Source: Pleodorina starrii (taxonomy: Eukaryota; Chlorophyta; Chlorophyceae; Chlamydomonadales; Volvocaceae). Taken from it: 64,000 nt of DNA. Below, piece after piece: positions 37,401 to 49,500 of this stretch (the stretch's first letter is position 1; each line of letters begins with the position of its first letter). The position numbers and the translations under genes were made by a program. Under the pieces are notes generated by a model. The model made no database searches, was not told where the DNA came from, and saw nothing but the letters and a program-made list of their open reading frames with translations. The stretch is from the NCBI GenBank assembly GCA_030267565.1, contig BRXU01000048.1, positions 372,001 to 436,000 of the forward strand. Direction: 5' to 3'.

Positions 37401-38640
37401 TTGGGTGCGTTTAGGGGGGGGGGGGAAGGCAGGACTGTCCTTTACCACCGTGGTCGCATGTGCGGGTGCGCTGTGTGATGCGCAACGCCGTGTTCTGCAG
37501 GACCGTTTGGACGGTACCTTCATACTAGAGTGGTGTTTAGTTCCGCTGGTGTGGTTGTGGGGACTGGGGAGGGAGGGCAGCAGGTGCGCATCACACCGCA
37601 CCCTCATGTACGCAAGAGAGCGAGCACCTTTGTTTGCGTGTGGTGGTCGAGGAAAGGAACGTCGGGAGATTGGCAGGTTGGGGCCGAACCAGTACATCTG
37701 AGCTCTTCGGTTCAGCGCTCCGGGGGGGTGTATGATGATGTTGCAGGCCTTCGATTGCGGGTCTGTGTGGATCTGTGATGTTGCGTTTCCGTCCATCTGT
37801 TGGGTTTTGGTTAAGGGGGTGCGTGAAGGAGTCGAGTGAGGCACCTTCCGGGCCGCTGCAAGCATGGAAGAGAGTGCGCGTGAGCGAATGAAATCGGGAG
37901 GGAAGCTGCAGGAAGCTGTAGAGGAGAGTTTGGAACGAGCGTGTGCGTGCGTGCTAAAATGGGAGAGATACCTGTAGCACTCTGTCAATATTATTAGGGC
38001 CTGAGGGAAAGAACGTCCGAGGGAAAGTCCGGTAGGTGCTTGAAGCCGTGTCTGAGCTGCTATTGCTCCCCGGGTGTCATGCCGATGAGAGGAACAGAGA
38101 CACATTGTTTGTTTGCTTCATGGCGGTATAATTTGCACATGGCGGTGTTGGTGGTTGCTGGGGAGCCTCCACACAGCGCGAGAGAGAGATGCAGTGCGGC
38201 ACCCACCCGCACGGTAGCGTCGCGCATCCTGGAGATGTGCTTATTCCCAAGCTCACGATGGTGATGGTGATGATGGTGATGCACAGTTGCGCAAAAACAA
38301 ATAATTCCGTCAGGAGGTGCGTGACTAAAGAAAAAAGGAAATGTTGGCCAGTCGCCGCGACAGCGGCCGTAGCCGGGACCAGTAGTGGCACATGCAAACG
38401 CGGGTCGGTCAACGCTGCAGGCGTGGGCGGCAGCAGCAGGCAGCGGGGCGATTTGGCCCCCTACCTTTCCTGTGGGAACGCAGCGCCCGGCACCTAGTGG
38501 TCGTTTATGGTTGTGCGGCATGTGGCGGGCGGCAGAAGAAGGCAAGCAGTGACCATGTTACATCGTGCTCCATTGGCCCCGATGTACTGGTCCGTAGTAC
38601 GGTACACGCGTGGTATTTGATGTAACATTTCAATAAAATT
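34494..38640 (+). other. long non-coding tail after the cyclase, possible 3' UTR
   Basis: No coding exon is convincing here. The plus strand is G/T-rich. The first TGTAA I found on this strand after the cyclase stop is at 38621-38625, followed by an AATAAA at 38632. If that is the real end, the 3' UTR is about 4.1 kb, which is long for this group. An unannotated gene in between cannot be excluded. Confidence 0.35.
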
Positions 38641-38802
38641 TGCGCATGACATGTTGTCGTACATCACGGCACAAAAACCTTGCCTGCTATGCAATAAGTC
38701 GGTTTAGGCTGAAGACGTCAGCCCACCATTACGGAAAGACGCTGTCATGCTGCATTTGCGGCTACAACCCCTGTTTCGTTTTGGGAAGGATTTTGCAATG
38801 GT

Positions 38803-38912
38803 GGTCAGGTCAGGTCACAGGTCAGGCCAGGTCACAGGTCAGGTCAGGTCAGGTCAGGTCAGGTACGTGGGCGTGTGTACGTGGGCGGGTGTACGTGGGC
38901 GGGTGTACGTGG
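38803..38912 (+). repeat. short tandem repeats (GGTCA units, then TACGTGGGCGGG units)
   Basis: GGTCA pentamers, some separated by CA, run from 38803 to about 38863. They are followed by three 16-bp copies of the type GTACGTGGGCGGGTGT. Confidence 0.85.
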
Positions 38913-39056
38913 CTCCAGGGAGGTGGATCCTGACCGCCATTTGTCCCACTGATCCCACTTTTGCGGAGATGGCCATCAATCATGACTTCATCGCCAGGAT
39001 ACGGTTCGCATGTACGAATGTACGGCCGACGATGACCAAGGAGGATTCGAAATTAT

Positions 39057-39485
39057 TTGAACCTACAGCTTCGTGCGGCTCTGCGGCCGGACGTAACATT
39101 GTCATTACACATACAGTTGCGAGATGGTCCCGAGGAGCGCTACATGAGCACTAACTCGTTGTCCGTCCTTCCAGAGCGTGTCGAGTGTCATGTCGCCTTC
39201 ACGCAGCTGCACCTGCTGAGCATGAGCGGGGACACGATGACGCCCAACATGACGTCATCAGCGGTCTCAACCACCGCCGGTCGCAGTCTTGCCGAGGAGC
39301 GGTTCTGGTCCCAGATGACATCACACGGCCCGATCAGTCCAATCGTGCACGTTCACGCGGGGCGGGCACGCAGGCGGCTACACACAGCAGCAGACAGCAG
39401 CAGTAGACACACGCATACACACACGTATGCACGCATACTGCCACAAGTCACAGTCCCAATCTTATTCCCCCAAATACCAATATGA
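39057..39485 (+). other. unassigned open frame, coding status uncertain
   Basis: A 142-codon frame has mixed, protein-like composition (LRAALRPDVTLSLHIQLRDG, then MSTNSLSVLPERVECHVAF). No splice-consistent neighbour or domain was recognised, and it lies between two convergent genes. It may be chance, or an exon of something I could not assemble. Confidence 0.2.
39105..39109 (-). terminator. possible TGTAA poly(A) signal for the long coiled-coil gene
   Basis: A minus-strand TGTAA lies about 1.5 kb downstream of the last coding sequence seen for the long minus-strand gene. Confidence 0.25.
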
Positions 39486-40586
39486 CGCTGCTGGTGGTGG
39501 TGGTGGTGATGGTGGTGTTTTGCCGCTGCTGCCGACGCTGCTGCTGCTGCTGCTGCGGTCCCACACCAGCGCTGGGAGGGCGGAGGGGGGGGGGGCCAAC
39601 CCGGTCCCGAATGCATCCGCCGCCCTCCCACCGTCTTTTGTAAAAGCTGTCCGGGCTGTCCATCCGGCGCACCCTAACAATGTCTCCACCGTTGAATTCG
39701 AGCAGCAAGAGAAACCCACGACGCCGCCCTCCTCGGCGCTCATCCCGCCCCATCACAAGCACCAACACCCCTACACCAACCAACCCAACCCATCACTGCG
39801 GTTCACATCTCCACCCACCACCCACCACCCACCACCCACCACCCACCGCCACCTAACCGCCCACCCGACACGCAACCAAGCTAGCAGTCAAGCAACGGCA
39901 AACGGATGGCCACTCCTGCTGCTGTTGTACGGATCAGTATTTAGCTGTTGCACAACACAAAGAGTCCCAACACAATGTGCGCCCACACCGCCCACACCGC
40001 CGCCGCACTCTGTACTGCCTGCAGCGCCTCCTTCGATGTCGTCACCGGAAACACGCTCAGCCGCCTTCGAGACGAGTACGGCGGGAGACCAACGGAGCGC
40101 CGCCATCACGCGCGGGGGGGTCTCCCCAGGATAAGGCCCTCCATCATCCGGCAGCCTCCACTCGACTCCACTACCGGCCCCGAAGCCGACAACTCAAATG
40201 CGGTGACACATGTTCGGCCCGACCTGCGTGATACCGGTGTGCCCCGATGGCCCCAGTCAGACCTGACAGTCACAGTCACAGTCACAGTGACCCTCACACG
40301 AATACAGACACGGTGTCACGTCCACAATATTATATCAGTACAGCTCGCAGTTCAAGGTCTGTGTTCCCCTCCAAGCCTGCGCCCCCCCCTCCCTGGAGCC
40401 TCCTGCCCCCCTGCTCACCGATACGCGCCCTGGAGCCACACACCAGAGGGCTAGGCCCACAGGCCCCAGCCCTTCCTCCTCCCCAGCATCTTCTGTCCTT
40501 TAGTACCCCCCCCCAGGAAGGGGAGCAGCGGCGGCGTGTGGGCCCCGCCCCCGCCCCCTCCCCCGTCTGCCAACCCCTGCCCCTCC

Positions 40587-43500
40587 TCAGCCCCGCGCAC
40601 CGCCGTTACGGCCCGGCCCCAGCCCCACCCCGCCAATGGACGGCAGCCCCGGCCCCAGCCCCGGACTCGTCACCGGTGAGGCCCCCGCCCCCCCCGGGGG
40701 ATGGAGCGACGACCGGCTCTGTACCCCACCCCCCACCGTCGGCGGCATCATGCCGCCCCCGCCACCGCCGCCGCTGCTCCCGCCGCCCCCGCCCCCTCCT
40801 CCGCCCGACCCTGCCGGCACCCCCACGTGTAACCCGTTGACAACTCCGCTTCCCGGTCGCCTGCCCGACCACATCCGATCCGCCCGAGGAGACGGCGTCT
40901 CAGACGGGGAGGCGACGGAGCTGACTGCGCCGCTGCTGGAGGGGTTGTTGCCGTTGCTGCGAAGGGGGGCGACGGGCGCGGATCCCGGCGCCGCCGGTAG
41001 CGGGCCGACGGCGTTGTTGCCTGTTTTGGATCCCCCCAGCGGCTGTGAGGACAAGGGGCCGCCGCCGGCGGTGGAGACGGGCGGGGAGGGCGGCTTGGGC
41101 CCGGGCCTGCGGGGTGTGGGGTGTGGGGTGTGTGGGAGGGGAAAGGCGGGAAAGGAGGGTAGAAAAAACAGTCCGAATGGGCAAAAGGGGGTTAAGAGTA
41201 CGGGCCGGATAGGCAGGCGTACTGCGTTGTCGGCAGTCATCAGCACGAGTACGACAGGTGGGAGGAGGCGCGGCGTGGCCCGGGCTGGTAGGGATGGCGG
41301 TGCAGTACAGTACGGCACCGGTGGGCATCCAGTGGCCCAAAACCCTTCACCGGCCACAGCAAGGGTGCCAAGTCTCTCTACGGTACCTGTCGCCGACGAT
41401 AATGTTCCAATGGGATTTTAGATTGTATGTGTACTATCCAGCAGTATGTATCCTCCTCAGCTCCCCCGCCCTCGTTGTGCGCAATCCGTGCAAGCCCCTA
41501 ACCCACCACGACTGATTCAGCACCGTCACCACCGCCGGTGTCCCCGCCGTGGACGACAACCGCACGCTGCCGCTACTGCTCGCAGACCCGCCGCCGCCGC
41601 CACCGCCGCCACCGCGCGCCGCCGCCGCGTACTGCCGGTTCGCTGCCGTGTTGATCCCGGGTCCCGACAACCTCACTGGCGAGGCGGGACGCATCACCGC
41701 AGTCGGCGAGGGGGCGCGCGTCGCCAACAGCGAAAGCGCGTCATCCAGCGGCCCACTGCCCAGCGGCGCAGGAAGAGACAGACTGCCGCCGGTGGCGGCA
41801 GCGGCCGCCGCCGCCGCCACGTCACTCGAGCCGGCGGAGCCCTGTCGCCGCCGCGCCTGCTCGACGGCGGCGGTAGCCGCCGTCACGGCGGCGGCGGCGG
41901 CGCCGCCGGCGCCGCCGCCGACGGTGCCGTTGACCCGCGGCGGCGGCGCCGCCAGCGGCCCGGTGGCTGTGTCGCGTATGGCGGCGTGTGCTGCCAGGGT
42001 GGCTAACCCGGCGGACACGTCTTGGAGCATGGTGGCCAGGTGACCGACGGCGGTGGCGGAGCTCTTGGAGGCGACGGCCTCTTGCAGCTTGACCAGGGCG
42101 GTGAAGGCGCGCTCCAGGGATCGGAACACAGAGATGATTTGTTCCTGTGTGCGGTGTGGTTTCGGGGTGGGGCGCGGGATTGGACCGGGTGTGGGAGTTT
42201 CGGAACGGCGACAGAGTGGGCAAAGGGAGTAACGAGTAAGAGGGGCGTTTCGACACATGGGCGGGCGGCCAGTTGGTGCAGCGGATTCTCATGTTTGTAC
42301 AGCCCTCCCCCACCCCTACACTCATACGCACATACACACACAACCCCCTAACCCCAAGCCCTACCCTGAACGCCTCCGCTTCGTTTTCCAGCAGCTTGAC
42401 CCTCATGGCGTTCATTGCCGCCAGCAGTACCAACCGATCTGTCGTACAGGCGGTTGCTCTCCTCATGAGTCTGTCCAGGTGCAGTTTGACGCTCTCCAGC
42501 AGCTCCACGTGGGCGGACACCTCGAGGGGCTTGCGGCGGAGGCGGGCGAGGGCGGCCTCACGGTTGGCCACAGCGGCGGGGGTGGGGATGCCCTCCTGGC
42601 GGGGAGAGGGAGAGAGGGAGGGAGGGTTGGGATGGCGAGGAGAGGAGATGAGGGACCTTACACGAGCCCACACTGCTCACCCAGGGAAGGGAAGGGAAAG
42701 CCGCAACGAGGTGCCCCCCAGCCCCCAGCCCCCAGCCCCCAGCCCCCAGCCCCCCAACGCCCCCACACACCTGCGTCCCGTCCGGCAGCGGTCCGTCCCT
42801 CAGTCTCTGCAGCTCCTCGTGAGCAGCCACCGCCAGATCGTGAGCAATGCCCGAGATCTCCACATTCACCACCTCAGCCATCGTGCCCTGGTTCAAGACC
42901 GCGTACGGAAAGCTGACGGCGCCGCCGCCGATTCCGCCGCCCCCGCCGCCGCCGCCGCGACTCCGCGAGCCGCGGCTGCGGCTGTCGTTTCCGCCGCCGC
43001 CGGGGGCATCGGCATCGTCGTCTCCGGCGCCGCCGCGGCCGCCTCCGCCGACCTGCGCCGCCGTCAGCCGCTGTACCTCCTTCGCCAGCTGCGACACGGT
43101 GTTTTGCAGTCGGGGGATTTCGCTGCCGGTGTCCCTGGAGCCACTGCCCCATCGAAGCTCCAGGGTGGACCAGCGCTGCTCCAGTGCTCGTCCACGCTCG
43201 TCCATTGTCGTAACGGCTAGCTCCAAGGCGCCTGCCGTGAGCAGGGGCGTACGGCGGTTGGAATCACGCATCATCTCCCTCCCTGAAGCCTGAGCCGCGG
43301 CACTGCAGAACCCCAACCCCTCCTCCAGGCTGTGGCTCCCTACCGTACGACTGGATTCCTTGATCCTAACCGTAATCCGCTCCTGTGTCGTACGACAACT
43401 GAATTGTCCCTTCCACATCAACCCTTTACACGATCACACCTCCAGCAGCAAACTCACCGAGCCGCCGGTTCAAATGAGCCTCCAGCGCCGAAGATACCCC

Positions 43501-46500
43501 TCCGCCGCCGCCCCCGCCGCCGCTGCCGCCGCCGCTGCCGCCGCCTCCACCTCCGCCACCACCTGCGTTCCCATTCGCGCTAGCGTTGGCAGCGCCGCCG
43601 CCGCCGCCGCCTCCAAGGCTCCCGGACCCTCCCCCGATACTGCCGCCGCGTGAACCCCCGTTTGCGCGCGTCTTGCTCTGCGGCGGCTGCGGCAGCCCCA
43701 GCGACCTGCCGCCGCCACCACCGCTGCCGAACAGCCCAAGCGGCGGCGGCCCCGGCAACCCCGCCGCCGCGGCGGCGTTGGCTGCCGCCGCCGCCGCCGT
43801 CGTATCCTGCAGCATCCTCTTCAACGCCTTCACCTCGAAGCTCCGCGCCATCAGCGGCACCTCGTGCTCCACCAGCCGCAGACGCAACCGCAGATCAGCG
43901 ACGGCGGCGTCGATGAGGCCTTGTACGGCAGCAGCCGTGACGGCCGGCGGCTGCGGCGCCGTCAGTGAGCCCCGCAGCTGCAGCGCCGACGCGGAGCTCC
44001 TCTGCAGGCCGCCACCGCCGCTGCCGCCAGGCGGCGTCACCGTCGTCACCGCCGCCGCGGCCGCCAGGGCCTGCTGCCCGGAGGCGATCGAGTGTACGGC
44101 AGCCTCCAGCTGCTGTATGCGCTGCGCCAGCGACGGCAGGCTGACGTTCAGTCCGTCGAGCTCTGCCGCGCCAGTCGTACTTGGGCCTGTCGTACTGCCA
44201 ACGGTGACGAGAACTCCGCCGACGCCGCCGCCGTCAGCGGCAGCGCTCTCCGCCGTCGAGCCATCGGCCTGCCCTGATGACGCGGCAGGCTGCGCCGGCG
44301 GCGGCGGCGGCGCCGCCGCCACCTCGCCGCTGCCGGCAGCTTGCGACGACTTGCCGTCGTCTTCGGCGCCGCCGCCGCTGCCGCCGTCCGCCGTCTCCGT
44401 CTTGGAGCCCCGCACCGCCGGCCGCGGTCTCCTCCCCAGCGGCACTCCCAACGTGTCAGACAAAAAGTATAACTGCTCGGCGAGAGCCTCGACGCGCGCC
44501 GTCAGCGCGACGGCCTCGCCGTCGCCGTACAACGCCGCGAACGCCGCTGACGACGACGCCGACAGCAGCGCCGCTGAGGCGGACATCGGTCGCCCGGGTG
44601 TTGGGCGCGGACGCAGGGGGCCCACGCCGGCGGCGAGCCGTGACGCAGCGGCGGCAGCCGACGCCGCTTCCGCGGCGGCTAACTCGCCTACGCCGGCGGC
44701 GGCGCCCCCGCCGGCGCCGGTGGCGGCGCTAGCGGCGTTGCCGGCGTTGAGCTCCGCCATGCGGGCCTGCATGCGCTCCTGGTTCCGCCGTACGACGTAC
44801 AGCTCTTTGGACACGTCAGCGAGCTGCTCGTCCATCCATCTATACGGCGGTACGGCACAGTCGAAGAAAGGGATTTCAGGAGGGCAACCCCGGGGGAAGG
44901 GAAAGGGGCGACGTTACAATGGAGGAGTTTGGGTCTGTGGTCATCCCCGATGGGGGCTGGGGAGTGAGGGCTGGGGCACACAGACCTTCATCCGCGGGGT
45001 ACGGCATCCGCGCAAACAGCGTCGCGGCAATAAATGGTGGCCCCTTCGCTCTTCCCTTCACAAGCAATGAAACCCACTGAATCGATATCAGAAAAATGGA
45101 ATTCACATGAATTCGGAATCGGGATCAAATTGGAATCGGGGCCCGACCCGCGATCCGCGAGTACGCGGTGAGGGCCCCCCTCCCTCCCTCCGACGGCAGT
45201 GCTGCCATCGGTGGACGCCGCCCCACCTCCCGCCTCCACCCCCTCGTCCCTCCGAGCCCTCAGACCCTCTCTCCTCCCCCCACCTAGCCCCGGTGGGCCC
45301 CCTCTCACCCCAGGATACGTCGGGTGTCTTGTTGCTGGCGCTGCAGCAGCTCCGGCAGTAGCGTGGCGTGTATGTGCCGCCGTACGGCCTCCTCGCCCGC
45401 CTCCCCGAGGATGCCCTGCCCCACCTGAGGGGAGGGGAGGGGAGGGCAGAGGGGGACCGACACCGGGGCGGAGGGGGGAGACCGTGCACGAGCGTGTGAG
45501 TGAGTGAGTATCAGAGCCTTCTTCACGTGGAGAGAAGGGGCTGCAGGGGTTATGAAGGAGAAGAGCAGGTATTGGGATGTGAGCATGTAGCTGTACGGGT
45601 CAACGTATGTGGTGTCTGACCCGTGGGTCGGTGGATCTCCAGCCTCGATCCCCTCTTCGTCCCTCCCTCCCTCTTTTCTCCCCGCCCCCCCCCTCAGATC
45701 TTAGATCTCCGTCCTCACCTTGATGTGTGTGAGGGTGGCGGAGATGTCCTCCATCGCTTGCCGCAGATCCACCACTTCACTCATGGGGGCCACCTGGGGG
45801 CGGGGAGGGGGGAGGGGGAAGGGGGTAAGGGGGGAGGGAGGGGAGGCGGGGTCCATCAGGATGAGACCGAAGAGGGGGGTTGGGGGGAGTGGGGGGAGTC
45901 GAGGGGAGGGCTCGTACTCGCTACAACATCTCGGTTTAACGTCCGCTGCTGCTTACCCCACCGATCTTTTGCAGACGAGACGGCCTTCTTCTGTTACCTT
46001 ACCGTTCACGGGCTCCGGCCTATACGTGGATAACCCCTCCTCGCACCCCCCCACCCCCGCACCCACCTTTTCTCCAAAGGCCTTGAACGCCTCGAACAGG
46101 CGGCTCATGTCGCTCTCCACCGTCACCAGCCGCAGACCCAGCGCCGGATCCGAAGAACCCCCTGCACCTGCCCCTCCCATAACCCCACCCGGCGTCGACC
46201 GCGCGGGGGAGCTCAGCTCGGGCAGTATCATCACCTCCCCAGCCCCCCCTCCCTCTGCCCCGCCTCCTGCTCCGTCGCCCCCCACCACCACCGTCACCCC
46301 CCCAGGCCCCCCTCCCCCTCCGGCCCCCAGCTGGCGCTGCATGCTGGAGGGCTGCCAGGAGGGCCCTGCGGCCCCGGGTCTCAGCGCCCCCGAGGTGAGG
46401 CGGCCGAAGGAGAGGGCCACATTGGAGGAGGCGGCCCCCCCCTGGAGCACTCGCAGACCGGTGCCGCCACCGAAGCCGGCGGGCAGGTTGGTGGCCAGGG

Positions 46501-49500
46501 AGAGCTGCAGGGAGGGGGAGTTGGGAGTTGGGAGTTGGGGGTTGGGGAGGGGAGAATTAAGGGATTGGGGAAATTGCTGGCTGGGATGAGAATTGGAAAG
46601 GTTAAGAATGGAGGGCGGAGAGTGAGGGAGAGTTAAGAGGAGAGTTTGAGCTTGGCGGGAGGGTTGGGGGTCGGGGAGGAGGGGAGGGTGGAGGGTGGAG
46701 CGGTGCTGAGGAGGGTGGGGACCGCTGCAGCCCAGGTCCCCGCTCAGTTTCAAAGCCCTGTCGTACTGCCGTATAACCATACGGTCGTACCTTTTTCGCG
46801 ATGACGGAGTCCAGCACGGGGCCGTTGAGGCGCATGTCGATGATGTCCTCGACCTGACAAGGACGAACGCGACAGTTGGCAGTTTGCGGTTAGCAGTTTA
46901 GACGGGATTCAACTGGAACGAACACGAACGAGCCGTCCGTCCTGAAAGGGAACCAAACCAACCTTTTCCCCTCATCCTCCCCCTCGCCCTTCCTCTCCCC
47001 TTCACGGCCCTTACCCACCCCCCTCTTCCTCCTCCCCCCCTTCAATCCCTCCCCCCCCCTCCCCCCCCACACCCCCACATCCACCCACCCACCCACCTGC
47101 GACACGGTCAGCAGCCCCGCCCTCCGCGCCTTTTTTGACATCTCCGCGTACTCCTCGTGGAGGGAGGACATGGTGGCGCGCAGCCGGGCCAGGTCGGCCT
47201 GGGGGAGGGGGGGGGGAGGGGGAGGGGGAGGGAGGCGGGTGGGGCGGGTGGGGGGGTGCACAGGGGGAGAGTCCGGGGAGATGTGGGCGGGGCGGATGCT
47301 TGGAAAGGGGGGTGGGGCGGGGGGGGGGGGTTGTTGGGGACGTGTGGGAGAGGGTGTGAGAGAAGCGTGCGTCCCTGGTACTGGGCAGAGGGGGGGCGGG
47401 GAGGGGGGTGGGGGCGCAGTGCGGGTCGCAGTGGAAACCCGGATCTACGCCGGGCAGCTCCAGCGAGGGCAGGGTCCCTACACCCCCGTTTCCCCCCTCC
47501 TTCGCCCCCCTCCCTCCCCCCTCCCTCCCCCTTCCCTCCCTTCCCTCTCACTTCTCTCCCCTCCTCCCTCCCCCTTCCAACCCCACCTGGCTGGTGCACA
47601 GCATTCCGTCGATTGCCGCCCTCAGCTCCCGGGTCACCCCCGCCACACTGCGGCTGCGCTCCGCCTCCCCCGCCAGCCCCGCCTCCAGCTGCATCACCCG
47701 CTCAGTGAGGGAGGCGTTGCGGCGCTCCACCTCAGCCATGTACTCGCGAATGGTGCCAACCTGGAGGAGGGGGGGGACGGGAGGGGGGGAGGGGAGGGAG
47801 GGGGAGGGAGGGAGGGGGGTGTAAGAATGGAGTGCGAAACTTATACTGGCTGCAGAGGGGTTAAAAAGGGGGGAGGCGAGGGTTTTATGCCCCTCACGCA
47901 CACGCACACGCACACGCACATGCAGATACACACATATTGGGGTCGGCAGCATCCCCCCTTCAAGGCTGGTCGGTGGCGGCGTCCCCTGGCCGACATCGGG
48001 CCCAGAAGACACCGACTTGCGGGCCAACACACACCCGCACTCGCACACACACTTGCATACTCAATCTCTCCCCCCCCACACACACACAACACACTCCCTG
48101 CCCCACTCTGGTAGCATCTCTATCCTCCTCCTCCCGCCAGTCGTCCCCGTTCCCGCCCCCCTTGTTCGTGTCCCCACCTGTGCCGACTCGTCATGCAGCA
48201 GTTCGAACTTGAGTCGCTCTCCGCTGCCCGCCAGTGCCGCCTGGGGCGAGTAGGGTGATGGCGGTGATGGCGGTAGGGGCGGTGGTAGGGGCACCAAGAG
48301 GCGGGTGTACATGGAGGGGGGGCGGCGGCCCCAACCAACAACGGGGGGGTGGGACAGGGCCTTGGGAGGGGGCTCAGAGGGGACAGATAGATAGATAGAT
48401 AGATAGTTAGATAGTTAGTTAGTTAGATAGATAGATAGATAGGTAGATAGGTAGAGGCGCAATTTGGACAGTGGCCGATGAGTGAGTGAGTGAGTGAGTG
48501 TGGAAAAAAGGGGGCTGCATCATCCCTGCCAGGTCCAACCCCCCACACGCGGGTTTAACCATCTCATCTCCCCCCGCCCTCCGCCCCACACAAACACACG
48601 GACAGATCCCCTACCAAATACCCCTACCCAATCCAACACATCCCCCCCTCACCTCCCAACCCCCCCTACCGCCCCCTTCCGGAACTTCCCAGTTACCACA
48701 CTCGGGAGCCAACCCCTTCACGAGCCCCCACCCCCAGTAAGGTGATACCCCGGCAAAGCCCTACAGCCCTACATCCGCTCCCTGCGCTCATTCCTTAACC
48801 CCCATCCCCTACCCCTCGGGTAAGGCGACGGCAAGCCAAGGCCCTTTATCCCCCCCGCCTCCCCCCCCAGTGTTACCTCCAGCCTCTCCATGCTGCTGTC
48901 CAGGCTCTTCTTCATGGCCTCCAGCTCGTACTTGCGAGCCACCGGCTCCAACCGGTCGTCGGTGTACTGCTGGGAGCGAGCAGCCTCAGTGGTCTGAGGG
49001 GGGGAGGGGAGGCGGGGGGGAGGGGGGGGGGGTAGGAGGCGGGGAGGGGTAATAGGTGGGTGGGGGTGGCGGAAGGGAGGTCCGGGGAGGATGAGGGGGA
49101 GGGGGCGGGGAGGGCGGGGCGGGTTGCAATGCATCATCATTATTTGTACTGTTTGCAGCAACCAGCCCCAGGTCTGCTCCTAGCTAAGCAGCTAAACGAC
49201 TGATGTCCACTTTGGCCCCCCCCCGGGGGGGTTCAGGGTCCGCTCCTCGCTAACGCCGCCTCCGTCCCTTCGCTGCTGCAGTATCTTTTGTCTTTACCCT
49301 TCCCCCCTCCCTCCCTCCCTCCCTCCCTGGCTCCCTCCCTCCACCCACCAGCCTGTCCGCCAGCATGCGGCACTCCTCCCTCAGCTGTGAGGCCGTGTCC
49401 CTCTGGTGGGACAACCCGGACAACACATCGTCCATACGCCGACTGAGCTCCTCATTGGTGGACTGAAGCCGGGGAGGGAAGGGGGAGGGGGAGGGGTCGG

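Noticed and set aside
39427..40134. 235-codon plus-strand frame with Leu, Gly and Thr/Pro runs
   Set aside because: It is built from microsatellite translation (CTG, GGT, CCACCC repeats) between two convergent genes. There is no independent support.
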